A stretch of 64,000 bases of DNA from Chlorobium sp. (GTDB taxonomy: Bacteria > Bacteroidota > Chlorobiia > Chlorobiales > Chlorobiaceae), in the NCBI GenBank assembly GCA_005862225.1, contig SZXV01000009.1:124001-188000 (forward strand), in the 5' to 3' direction. Positions 26,840 through 35,517 of the stretch are shown here, one piece after another. The notes under the pieces were generated by a model. That model made no database searches and was not told the DNA's origin. It worked only from the letters and a program-made list of their open reading frames with translations. Positions within the stretch are counted from its first letter, which is position 1; every line of letters begins with the position of its first letter. Both the position numbers and the translations under genes were made by a program.

Positions 26840-28033
26840 ATGATACGATACTTTACCGCCGGTGAATCCCATGGTCCTGCTCTTTCGGCTATAGTGGAAG
26901 GATTGCCCGCAGGCATCAATATTACCGCCGAAGAGATAAACAACCAGTTAGCTCGCCGTCAGCAAGGTCATGGCCGTGGTGGACGGATGAAGATCGAGAC
27001 AGACAAGGCTGAGGTTTTATCAGGTATCCGGTTTGGCAAAACCCTGGGTTCACCGATTACGCTGATCATTAAAAACCGGGACTGGGCAAACTGGACATCC
27101 ACCATGTCCCAGTTTGAGAAACCTGAAGAGACTATTGCAAAAATCACCATTCCAAGGCCAGGTCACGCTGATCTTGCAGGTCGAATCAAATACGGTTTTG
27201 ACGATATCCGTCCGGTTATTGAGCGTTCATCCGCAAGGGAGACTGCAGCGCGGGTTGCGGCAGGCACACTTGCAAAAATCTTCCTGAAGGCTCTTGGCAT
27301 TGAAATTGGAAGCTATATCTCATCCATAGGAGCCGCATCAGAACCTGCTCCTGATGCAGAGCTTGAGACACTGCTCAACGCAGGTGCCGAAGCTGTGTCA
27401 AGGCAAGCCGACCTCTCTCCAGTACGAATGCTCAGCAAAACAACTGAAACAGAAGCCGTTGCGGCTATTGACGAGGCAAAAAAACGGGGAGATACTCTCG
27501 GTGGAATCATTGAGATATTTATCACCGGGGTGCCTGTTGGATTTGGAAGTTACGTTCAACATGACCGCCGACTTGATGCAGCTCTCGCCTCGGCAATACT
27601 CTCCATTCAGGCGATCAAAGGCGTTGAAATTGGAACTGCGTTTGAAAATGCAAAAAAACCAGGTTCAGAGGTGCATGATGAACTCCATCTTTCCCCAGGA
27701 ACAGGTGTCATTCGAAAAACGAATCGGGCTGGCGGACTTGAAGGAAGCATGTCGAGTGGACAGACCATTCACCTCCGGGCAGCCATGAAACCAATTTCTT
27801 CATTAGTCACTCCCCTGCAGTCGTTTGACGTGGAGACACTGCAATCGACACCCTCTCGATTTGAACGAAGTGACACCTGTGCCGTTCCCGCTGCTGGCGT
27901 CGTTGCCGAAACGGTTGTCGCTCCGGTTATCGCCAATGCGCTCCTTGAAAAACTTGGCGGCGACCACCTTGAAGAAATCCGCCAAAGGCTTGAGGTGTAC
28001 AGGGAACACATCCGTGAATCTTTTTGTCACTGA
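26840..28033 (+). CDS. aroC: chorismate synthase
   Basis: AroC converts 5-enolpyruvylshikimate-3-phosphate to chorismate with reduced FMN. The 397-residue protein has TAGESHGPALSAIVEGLPAG at the start, RRQQGHGRGGRMKIE, the second signature RSSARETAARVAAGTLAK, and GGLEGSMSSGQTIHLRAAMKPISS. All are intact, including the catalytic histidines of GESHG and QGHGRG. Length is that of the longer bacterial form. It converges on ndh over a 56-bp gap. Confidence 0.97.
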   Translation: MIRYFTAGESHGPALSAIVEGLPAGINITAEEINNQLARRQQGHGRGGRMKIETDKAEVLSGIRFGKTLGSPITLIIKNRDWANWTSTMSQFEKPEETIAKITIPRPGHADLAGRIKYGFDDIRPVIERSSARETAARVAAGTLAKIFLKALGIEIGSYISSIGAASEPAPDAELETLLNAGAEAVSRQADLSPVRMLSKTTETEAVAAIDEAKKRGDTLGGIIEIFITGVPVGFGSYVQHDRRLDAALASAILSIQAIKGVEIGTAFENAKKPGSEVHDELHLSPGTGVIRKTNRAGGLEGSMSSGQTIHLRAAMKPISSLVTPLQSFDVETLQSTPSRFERSDTCAVPAAGVVAETVVAPVIANALLEKLGGDHLEEIRQRLEVYREHIRESFCH

Positions 28034-28089
28034 CTCTTTGCGAAAGAATCGTGGCTGGAAGTAAACGCTCCATGACGGAAATCATGTAA

Positions 28090-29436
28090 TCAACGCTTGC
28101 CGTTAACAGATTCGTCTGCACCATAAACACAAGCACTATCGGGTATCAGCTCCTCCTGCTCGGCCGGTTCGGCTGGCTCTGGAAGATTTGGATAAAACCT
28201 CCACTCTTTGTTCACAATTCGAGCACCGTGGCCAAAGGTAAAGTATGACCAGCCCCACTGCAAGAGCACAAACAAACGGTGTTTTACACTGCTGAGATAG
28301 TAAATATGAACACCAAGCCAAATAATCCAGGCTGGAAGTCCCGAAAGTTTAACATTTCCCCGTTCGGCAATTGCTGAATTTTTTCCGATGGTCGCCATCT
28401 GTCCCTTGTCATGGTAGACAAATGGTTTTCTGGGCTTTCCCTCAATATCCAGCAGAATATTCTTTCCAATTGAATGTCCCTGCTGAAGAGCAACAGAGGC
28501 AAGCCCGGGAAGAGTCCCCCCCTCTTGCAAGCTAAAACATGCCTGATCACCGCCGACAAATACATCAGGATAACCGGGCACACTGAGATCTTCAGCGACA
28601 ATGATTCTTCCAGAATGATCAATCTCAAAACCAATGGTTTTACCTATGCTTGTTGCCCGTACACCTGCTGCCCAAAGCACGGTACCTGCCTCAATTCTTT
28701 CATTACCAATCTGAACACCATTGGCATCGATATGAGTAACCTTGCAGCAGGTCAAAACCTCAACACCAAGTTTTTTCAGCGCAAGAGTGGCCTTTGCCGA
28801 AAGTTCCGCCGAAAAAGCATGAAGAAGAACGGGAGCCGATTGAGCAATAAAAATACGTATCTCTTTTGGATCAATATTTTTAAAATATTTTGACAGATAG
28901 TAACGACTCATCTCTCCAATTGAACCGGCAAGTTCAACGCCAGTGGGACCGCCGCCAACAATGACAAATGTCAGAAGTTTTCTTTTTTCATCAGGATCCT
29001 GAGATCGTTCAGCATTTTCATAGGCGTCCATCACCCTTCTTCGGATTTCGGCAGCCTGGGCAATGGTTTTAAGACCCGGAGCAAACTCCTCCCACTCATT
29101 ATGACCAAAATAATGATGCTTTGTGCCACACGTCATAACCAGATTGTCATAGGGTATTTCACCAAAATCAGTATAAACGGTCTGGGAGACTGGATCAACG
29201 GTTTTTACAACGCCCTTGAAAACGGTGACATTTTTATACTTCGAAAGCATCATGCGCAACGGATAGGCAATTTCACCCGCATTAAGCGCCGCCATGGCTA
29301 CCTGATAGAGAAGGGGCTGGAAAAGATGAAAATTATTTTTATCAATAAGAGTGACCTTGACCTCTTTTTTGTTGCCAAGCTCTTTGGCAACATTAAGACC
29401 CGCAAATCCCCCACCAACGATAACAATATGCCTCAT
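28090..29436 (-). CDS. ndh: type II NADH:quinone oxidoreductase
   Basis: The 448-residue flavoprotein has two dinucleotide-binding motifs: HIVIVGGGFAGLNVAKELG for FAD at the N-terminus and TFVIVGGGPTGVELAGSIGEM for NADH at about residue 170. The NDH-2 signatures VLWAAGVRA and DVFVGGDQACF are present, as is the C-terminal stretch WIIWLGVHIYYLSSVKHR, which forms the membrane-attaching helix. It passes electrons from NADH to the quinone pool without pumping protons. It lacks the cysteine pair expected of sulfide:quinone reductases. It stands alone between aroC (convergent) and a 210-bp gap. Confidence 0.88.
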   Translation of the reverse strand: MRHIVIVGGGFAGLNVAKELGNKKEVKVTLIDKNNFHLFQPLLYQVAMAALNAGEIAYPLRMMLSKYKNVTVFKGVVKTVDPVSQTVYTDFGEIPYDNLVMTCGTKHHYFGHNEWEEFAPGLKTIAQAAEIRRRVMDAYENAERSQDPDEKRKLLTFVIVGGGPTGVELAGSIGEMSRYYLSKYFKNIDPKEIRIFIAQSAPVLLHAFSAELSAKATLALKKLGVEVLTCCKVTHIDANGVQIGNERIEAGTVLWAAGVRATSIGKTIGFEIDHSGRIIVAEDLSVPGYPDVFVGGDQACFSLQEGGTLPGLASVALQQGHSIGKNILLDIEGKPRKPFVYHDKGQMATIGKNSAIAERGNVKLSGLPAWIIWLGVHIYYLSSVKHRLFVLLQWGWSYFTFGHGARIVNKEWRFYPNLPEPAEPAEQEELIPDSACVYGADESVNGKR

Positions 29437-29646
29437 TTACTTAGACTGAGAAATTTCTTCGATTTTAGATCGACTTAAAACAGAATGTAATATATCGTAA
29501 TTTTTCGTTCCCCTGTAAAAACTCACGAATCTCTGTCATTATTACCTGAAATTGTTTTTGCAAAATCACTGTCGACACAGAATATAAATCTTGTTTTGTT
29601 GGGGATTTACTGACTGCATTCTGCACATCCCGGCCCCGAAGTGGCT

Positions 29647-30735
29647 TTACACTTCCCGTTTACGCATCAGCTCAACAAGCTCAGTTGTTCTGGATGCCTG
29701 CATTTCAACGGCTTCGGCAAGACGTTCCATGTCGGTGCGGCGTCCGCGTTCTGTTTGTGTATCAAAAAGGATCGGCTTCTGGAACCCTTCCGAAAGCCGA
29801 AAAATATGAATGCAGAGCTTTATCAGGATAATGTAAAAAACCGGCAGCAGATACTCACCGAAAATGAACGGCATCTCCTGGTTGAATTGCATAAGGGCGG
29901 CAAAGTTTCCACTGAAAAGAATATCCCATTTTATAAAAAAATAGAGGTAAATGACTGGATGAAAAACCAGAAAAAGTCGCATTATTTTTGACTGACGGCG
30001 ATTTTGCGCTTCACTTTCATACTTTGAGAGCAACCAGGGAAAATGACCTACCAGCATGGCCGACCTTCGATCGTTGAGATAGTGCGCCCCTTGTAATGCG
30101 GAATCGATAAAAGAGGATACCTGGCTCAGAAGAGCTGTTGAAAGAATCATAGCCAGAAAAGAGTAGCTGAGGTCATCAAACTTGAACGATCCGGCAAGAT
30201 AGGGCAGCGTGATAGTTTTCGGTTTGATGACGATAAACAGCATGGCAATGCCTGAGAGCAACAGGGAAAACGTGTGCAGCTTGCGGGCATGCCTGAGGCT
30301 TTCAATAACAGCATCGACATTTGCCCCCTGCATGGAGTTACCTGGAGGATCAATCCTCAAAAGGGCTGATGAGTCTGTAAGAGGAGAGTAAAGCCCATTC
30401 ACACCAATATCACACCCCTGGACATTCGAATAGGTCGTAAAAATATCAATGGTGCTTTTACTGAAATTGACTCCCCTGAGATTTGAACTGCTGAGGTCTG
30501 TTCCCCGAAGATCGGAACCTCGCAAATCAGCTTCGGCAAGATTGGCATGTTCAAGATTGGCTTTGGCGAGGTTAGCTCCGCCAAGATCCGCACCTGCAAG
30601 GTTGGCTCCGCGCAGATCAAGCGATTCCAGAACAGCATCGTGCAAATCAGGACGGACACTCGCATTCTCCTGACGCCACAGGTTCCATGAGGTAACACCC
30701 AGTTTGAGCCGTATAAGATGTTCAGAATCAGCCAT
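29647..30735 (-). CDS. pentapeptide-repeat membrane protein
   Basis: The 362-residue protein has about 13 A(D/N)LxX pentapeptides between residues 35 and 100 (for example LRGANLAGADLGGANLAKAN), which form a right-handed quadrilateral beta helix. After them come four probable membrane helices (about residues 148-166, 187-205, 255-272 and 290-312) and a C-terminal charged coiled coil (MERLAEAVEMQ). The molecular role is not known; such proteins often sit at membranes as scaffolds. The start follows the nadA stop by 8 bp, so it is co-transcribed with nadA. Confidence 0.8.
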   Translation of the reverse strand: MADSEHLIRLKLGVTSWNLWRQENASVRPDLHDAVLESLDLRGANLAGADLGGANLAKANLEHANLAEADLRGSDLRGTDLSSSNLRGVNFSKSTIDIFTTYSNVQGCDIGVNGLYSPLTDSSALLRIDPPGNSMQGANVDAVIESLRHARKLHTFSLLLSGIAMLFIVIKPKTITLPYLAGSFKFDDLSYSFLAMILSTALLSQVSSFIDSALQGAHYLNDRRSAMLVGHFPWLLSKYESEAQNRRQSKIMRLFLVFHPVIYLYFFIKWDILFSGNFAALMQFNQEMPFIFGEYLLPVFYIILIKLCIHIFRLSEGFQKPILFDTQTERGRRTDMERLAEAVEMQASRTTELVELMRKREV

Positions 30736-30743
30736 AGTTATAA

Positions 30744-31718
30744 TCAGCTCGACATTTCAAGCATTCTCCTGATAGGAATAAGGGACGCAAGCCGAAGCGT
30801 TTCATCAATAACAATCTCGGGCTGTCGGGTCAGCATACACTGATACAGCTTTTCCAGAGTATTCTGCTTCATCTGTGTACAGACACTCCGGGGATTTTCG
30901 GGATCCCTTGGCGCTGGAATAAAGATTTTCTTTGGTGAACGCTTCTGCATTTCATAGAGAATTCCCGGCTCAGTGGCAACAATAAACTTTTGTGCAGAAC
31001 TTGAAACCGTATAATTCAGCATAGCCTGCGTTGAACCGGTAAATACCGCATGTCGAAGAACCTCTTCCCTGCATTCAGGATGAGCGATAAGCTCTGCATC
31101 AGGATGCTCTGCACAGGTTTTGAGAATAGAGGGTTCAGAAAAGGCATCATGCACATAACAGTATCCCTGCCAGAGAATCATCTCTCTGCCAAGTTTCCTC
31201 GCAATATAGCCTCCGAGGTTTCTGTCAGGCCCGAAAATAATCTGCTGCCCATCAGGAATCTGCCGGATAATCTGTTCGGCATTGGACGACGTACAGGTAA
31301 TATCAGAAAGCGCCTTGATCTCTGCCGTCGAATTGATATAGGTAATTGCAAGTGCGCCTGGATGCTGCTCCTTGAATTTCATGAAATCATCTGCCGGACA
31401 ACTGTCGGCAAGAGGACAGCCTGCATAAGCATCAGGCATCAATACCAGCCTGGAGGGATTAAGAATTTTTGCAGTTTCAGCCATAAAATATACCCCGGCA
31501 AAAACAATCACGTCAGCATTGTTTTTTTCAGCAGCACGGGCAAGAGCCAAGCTGTCTCCAACGATATCGGCGACCTGCTGTATTTCCGGAAGAGTATAAT
31601 AGTGTGCAAGAATAAGAGCATTCATCTCTTTTTTGAGATCACAGATCCTCTGATAAAGCTCTTCTGGTGAATAACCGCTTTTTACCGCGCAGGTGGTGGA
31701 AGAAAAATCTCTGGTCAT
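30744..31718 (-). CDS. nadA: quinolinate synthase
   Basis: NadA condenses iminoaspartate with dihydroxyacetone phosphate to quinolinate using a [4Fe-4S] cluster. The 324-residue protein has the signatures ILAHYYTLPEIQQVADIVGDSL and VFAGVYFMAETAKILNP. The three cluster cysteines are in DAYAGCPLADSC, DITCTSSNAEQI and HPECREEVLRHA. Its substrate comes from NadB, encoded at 43383, and the product leads to NadE, encoded at 44983. The gene lies between a GroES-like gene upstream (46 bp) and the pentapeptide gene downstream. Confidence 0.96.
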   Translation of the reverse strand: MTRDFSSTTCAVKSGYSPEELYQRICDLKKEMNALILAHYYTLPEIQQVADIVGDSLALARAAEKNNADVIVFAGVYFMAETAKILNPSRLVLMPDAYAGCPLADSCPADDFMKFKEQHPGALAITYINSTAEIKALSDITCTSSNAEQIIRQIPDGQQIIFGPDRNLGGYIARKLGREMILWQGYCYVHDAFSEPSILKTCAEHPDAELIAHPECREEVLRHAVFTGSTQAMLNYTVSSSAQKFIVATEPGILYEMQKRSPKKIFIPAPRDPENPRSVCTQMKQNTLEKLYQCMLTRQPEIVIDETLRLASLIPIRRMLEMSS

Positions 31719-31764
31719 GATTATTGATTACAATCGGTGGCAAACAGGTTCCGATGAAAATATC

Positions 31765-32154
31765 TTATCGGAGATAATAGTCAAGATCGTCATCTTCCCT
31801 GATTAAAAGCAGAATCGCCGAATTCGGGACAATAATGTATCGCTCCTCTTCATACTCGATTTCATAAGAGCTGCTCTGAATAAAAATAGCCATATCTCCG
31901 ACTTTTGCCTGCAAAGGGATGTACTGCGCAGCAGACACCCTCTCTTTCCATGGCTCGTCAGACTCGGGAGGTGGCCCTACGGGATAGCCCGGCCCCGTTT
32001 TGATGATATAACCTGTCTGGATTTTCTCTTTTTCCTGGACACCAGGAGGAAGATAAATACCAGATTTTGTTCTTTCGTCTAAAGATTTTGGCTTGATTAA
32101 TACTCTATCGCCGACAACAATAAATTTATCTGTTATATTTACTTTTTGAGTCAT
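31765..32154 (-). CDS. GroES-family co-chaperonin paralogue, divergent
   Basis: The 129-residue protein from ATG 32154 has the GroES beta-barrel pattern: FIVVGDRVLIKPKSLDERTKSGIYLP, GDMAIFIQSSSYEIEYEEERYIIVPNSAILLLI. Compared with normal GroES (about 96 residues) it has an insertion of about 20 residues after KTGPGYP (GPPPESDEPWKERVSAAQ) and an acidic tail. No groEL adjoins it. It might cap a specialised chaperonin or have taken another role. The frame is open up to 32274, but those extra 40 codons are not GroES-like and overlap the divergent mreC. nadA follows after 46 bp. Confidence 0.72.
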   Translation of the reverse strand: MTQKVNITDKFIVVGDRVLIKPKSLDERTKSGIYLPPGVQEKEKIQTGYIIKTGPGYPVGPPPESDEPWKERVSAAQYIPLQAKVGDMAIFIQSSSYEIEYEEERYIIVPNSAILLLIREDDDLDYYLR

Positions 32155-32236
32155 ATATACTGTTTTCTTGACCTGTTGAGCGGAATCACATTGGGTGTGA
32201 TGAAGAAAATGTAATAAAAAAACCGGAATATGAACC

Positions 32237-33079
32237 GTGCCGAAGTTTTTTACTCTCTTTTTTAAGTACAACAACTACCTGCTTTTTGTGGTGTACTGCA
32301 GTATTTCGCTACTCTTCATAAAGCTTCAAAATGACGATACGCTTGAAAATCTGCGCACAGGCAGTATAGAATTCAGCGCTGCCGTCAACGAAAAACTGAC
32401 GAATATAATGTATCTGTTTAACCTGGATAAGGAAAACGAGCGACTGATGCGTGTTAACACGGACCTGCTTACAAGGGTACTTAACCTTGAAACAACGGCC
32501 GCCGATGAAAGAAACCGCAGCAAAATATTGACTGACAGCACATTCAATGCCTCAGGGTTTATCATGGCAAGGGTGGTTGACCGTAAATTCAGTGATCGGG
32601 AAAACATGCTGCTGATCAATGCCGGATGGAAAAATGGTATAAAAAAAGACATGACTGTTCTTGTGCCGGAAGGATTGGTCGGGAGAATCATTGCTGTCTC
32701 TGAGCACTATGCAAAAATCATGCCTGTGATCAACACTGATTTTAAAGTCAGTGTGGTTTCTGACTCATCAAACACAATGGGCATCCTTTCCTGGAACGGC
32801 GGACAGGAATCCATCGCCCAGATTGAACACGTCCCCATAAGCAGCCCACTCAAGCTGAACGAACACATGGTCACGTCAGATTTCAGTACCTTTTCAACAC
32901 GTGGAATACCGGTAGGGCGAGTAGTACGCATCACTCCTGATAAACTGTTCTATACTATCGACCTCAGACTTGCTGTTGATTTTTCGTCATTGACCCAGGT
33001 ATTGATTGCTCCACTGAAAATCGAGCCCGAAAAAGCAGCGATAGCCAACGAAAGCACACTCCTTGAGCAGCTCCCATAA
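32237..33079 (+). CDS. mreC: rod shape-determining protein MreC
   Basis: A 280-residue inner-membrane protein with one N-terminal helix (about residues 12-30), a coiled coil (residues 50-95, DKENERLMRVNTDLLTRVLNLE) and the paired beta barrels that follow, with VVDRKFSDRENMLLINAGWKNGIKKDM and VGRIIAVSEHYAKIMPV typical of MreC. It organises the elongasome in the periplasm. The start is GTG at 32237; an ATG at 32230 is out of frame. mreD follows after 17 bp and mrdA after that; mreB is at a separate place (57031). Confidence 0.93.
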   Translation: MPKFFTLFFKYNNYLLFVVYCSISLLFIKLQNDDTLENLRTGSIEFSAAVNEKLTNIMYLFNLDKENERLMRVNTDLLTRVLNLETTAADERNRSKILTDSTFNASGFIMARVVDRKFSDRENMLLINAGWKNGIKKDMTVLVPEGLVGRIIAVSEHYAKIMPVINTDFKVSVVSDSSNTMGILSWNGGQESIAQIEHVPISSPLKLNEHMVTSDFSTFSTRGIPVGRVVRITPDKLFYTIDLRLAVDFSSLTQVLIAPLKIEPEKAAIANESTLLEQLP

Positions 33080-33096
33080 TTATCAAAGACTGACTT

Positions 33097-33588
33097 GTGA
33101 CAACGAAACTTTTTTTTTCAATAGTATTACTTTGTATCGGTACATTTTTACAGGAGTTTTTCCTCTCCCACCTGGCTCTCTTTCAGGTATCCCCTGATAT
33201 TATGACGATTTTTATTGTTTTTATTGCGATAACAGTCGATCAGAAAAGCAGCACAAGTTTTGGGTTTGCTGCTGGCATTCTTACTGGCATTTTCTCAGGA
33301 AACATGGGCTTAAATATGCTTGCAAGAACAATCGAGGGCTTTATTGCGGGCTATTTTCATATCCCGGAAGAGAGCCATGCAACTGCAAGACAAAAAACCA
33401 GAAAATTTTATGTCGCTATTCTGGCCGCAGGCTTCTTTGGGCATGCCGTCATTGCTGCCGGATACAATCCTCTTGGCCTTACACCCGCGTATCGAATATT
33501 TATTCTTGGCTTTCTTGAGTCTCTCTTCACTCTTATGCTTGCGGTTATTCTGAACTGGCTCTTTTTGAGAAAATCATTTGCCGACTGA
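33097..33588 (+). CDS. mreD: rod shape-determining protein MreD
   Basis: The 163-residue protein is a membrane protein with five hydrophobic segments and ordinary MreD length. SPDIMTIFIVFIAITVDQKSST and GFAAGILTGIFSGNMGLN are the recognisable segments. MreD belongs to the cell-elongation complex with MreB, MreC, RodA and PBP2. A GTG (33097) is the start. It is weakly conserved in general, and the position between mreC and mrdA makes the identification secure. Confidence 0.88.
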   Translation: MTTKLFFSIVLLCIGTFLQEFFLSHLALFQVSPDIMTIFIVFIAITVDQKSSTSFGFAAGILTGIFSGNMGLNMLARTIEGFIAGYFHIPEESHATARQKTRKFYVAILAAGFFGHAVIAAGYNPLGLTPAYRIFILGFLESLFTLMLAVILNWLFLRKSFAD

Positions 33589-33591
33589 ACA

Positions 33592-35517
33592 ATGGATCAA
33601 CTTCAGCGAAAATCAACACTTGTTCCGTTGTTTGTAATAGCTGTTTTTGCCTTACTGGCTGGCAGACTTTTTTATCTGCAAGTTATTAATTTCTCGCATT
33701 TCGGCTCAATTTCGACGACAAGCAGCATCCGCAGGGTCTGGGTTCTGCCTCCAAGAGGACGCATGATTGACAGGAATGGAGTTGTCATTGTTGACAATCA
33801 GCCACTCTATACCGTAAAGGTCATTCCCTCTGAATTCAGAAAAACAAATATTGGTTTCCTTGCATGGCTTCTACAAAGACCAAAGGAGGAGCTGGTTGAG
33901 GAAATAAGAAAAGGATATGCGTTCAATCGATTTGCGGCGGTAACGGTGACTCGAAACCTGAATCCCGTTGCCATAGCAAGGTTAAGCGAAAATCTCTGGC
34001 GTCTGCCGGGAGTACTGATAGATGTCGATAACAAAAGGATGTATCCCGATTCTCTTCATGGATCTCATCTTTTCGGTTATCTACGTGTAATTTCCAAGGA
34101 TAAACTTGAAGAACTTGCCGAGCAGGGTTATACTCAGGATGACAAAGTAGGATTTACCGGACTGGAAAAGGTTTATGAAGATCGCCTGAAAGGACAAAAA
34201 GGCGCTAAATTTGAAATGGTTACTCCTCGTGGCAAATTTGTCGGGAAATATGATAATGGGAAAAATGATATCTCATCTATCAGAGGTGATGATCTCTATC
34301 TATCCATTGACGGAAGTTTGCAGCAGCTTGCTGAACAACTGTTGAGAGCAACCGGAAAATCCGGTGCTGTCGTCGCTATTGATCCATCGACCGGAGGCGT
34401 CCTTGCACTTGCCAGCGCTCCTGACTACGATCTTGATATATTTAATGGCGCTACAGATCGAAAAGGCTGGAATGATATTATAACCTCCCCTCAAAAACCT
34501 CTTTTTAACCGTACAGTTCAGGCGGTCTATCCACCCGGCTCTATTTATAAGATGATTCTTGCCATGGCGGCGCTTGAGGAAAAAAGTATTGACCCCGACA
34601 AAAAAATACTTGACAACGGAGTGTTTATCTACGGGAACAGACGTTTTCTCAGTAACGAAGGAAAGGGACACGGATGGGTTGATATGAGAAATGCAATTGC
34701 AGTCTCATCCAATGTCTATTTTTATAACCTTATTTTTAATGTCGGGTTTGAGAACTGGACCAAATACGGCTCCATGTTTGGTTTTGGACAAAAAACAGGT
34801 ATTGACCTGCCTGGTGAACGGTCAGGGCTTGTGCCGTCAACCGACTATTACAATAAACGATATGGCGAAAACAGATGGACAAAAGGATATCTGGTCAGCC
34901 TTGCTATTGGTCAGGGTGAACTCGGCACAACGCCGGTACAGCTTGCGGCTTATGCCGCAGCCATAGCAAACAACGGAACCCTTTATCAGCCTCATATCGT
35001 CAATGGATACAGGGATACAGGAACCGGGAAATATATCCCGTTTAGTTATACAAAACAGCAACTCCCAATTTCACAAACAACGTTCAACCTTATCCATGAT
35101 GGAATGACTGGCGTCGTGCTGCAAGGCACTGGAACTCTGGCAAATGTGCCAGGTGTTACCGTCGCTGGAAAAACCGGAACCGCACAAAATCCACATGGCA
35201 AAGATCATGCATGGTTTATTGCTTTTGCACCTGTTGAAAATCCTAAAATTGCATTGGCAGTGCTGGTCGAAAATGCCGGTTTCGGTGGCACTATTTCTGC
35301 CCCGATTGCCCGTGAACTTATCAAATACTATATCAAGGGCAGGGAAAAACCGGCTCTCTCCAGCATAAATGCTATAAATTCCTCAGAAGCTGCGACATCA
35401 AAGCCTGACAGTACGGGAAGTGCTGCTCCTGCTGTGCAGTCTGAAAAACCTGCGAATGCCAGTGAACCATCCTCGGAGATAATTATTGAGAAAAACAAAG
35501 AAAACGCTGTGGAATGA
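33592..35517 (+). CDS. mrdA: penicillin-binding protein 2 (peptidoglycan transpeptidase)
   Basis: The 641-residue protein has an N-terminal membrane helix, a PBP dimerisation domain and a transpeptidase domain. The active-site motifs are complete: SxxK in YPPGSIYKM, SxN in VSSNVYF, and KTG in VAGKTGTAQNPHG. PPRGRMIDRNGVVIVDN is the PBP2 N-terminal signature. It cross-links peptidoglycan during side-wall growth. A Ser/Pro/Ala-rich tail of about 60 residues follows the catalytic domain. It starts 3 bp after mreD, and the end overlaps the next gene (ATGA), so mreC-mreD-mrdA and the oxidase gene form one unit. No rodA is seen here. Confidence 0.95.
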   Translation: MDQLQRKSTLVPLFVIAVFALLAGRLFYLQVINFSHFGSISTTSSIRRVWVLPPRGRMIDRNGVVIVDNQPLYTVKVIPSEFRKTNIGFLAWLLQRPKEELVEEIRKGYAFNRFAAVTVTRNLNPVAIARLSENLWRLPGVLIDVDNKRMYPDSLHGSHLFGYLRVISKDKLEELAEQGYTQDDKVGFTGLEKVYEDRLKGQKGAKFEMVTPRGKFVGKYDNGKNDISSIRGDDLYLSIDGSLQQLAEQLLRATGKSGAVVAIDPSTGGVLALASAPDYDLDIFNGATDRKGWNDIITSPQKPLFNRTVQAVYPPGSIYKMILAMAALEEKSIDPDKKILDNGVFIYGNRRFLSNEGKGHGWVDMRNAIAVSSNVYFYNLIFNVGFENWTKYGSMFGFGQKTGIDLPGERSGLVPSTDYYNKRYGENRWTKGYLVSLAIGQGELGTTPVQLAAYAAAIANNGTLYQPHIVNGYRDTGTGKYIPFSYTKQQLPISQTTFNLIHDGMTGVVLQGTGTLANVPGVTVAGKTGTAQNPHGKDHAWFIAFAPVENPKIALAVLVENAGFGGTISAPIARELIKYYIKGREKPALSSINAINSSEAATSKPDSTGSAAPAVQSEKPANASEPSSEIIIEKNKENAVE

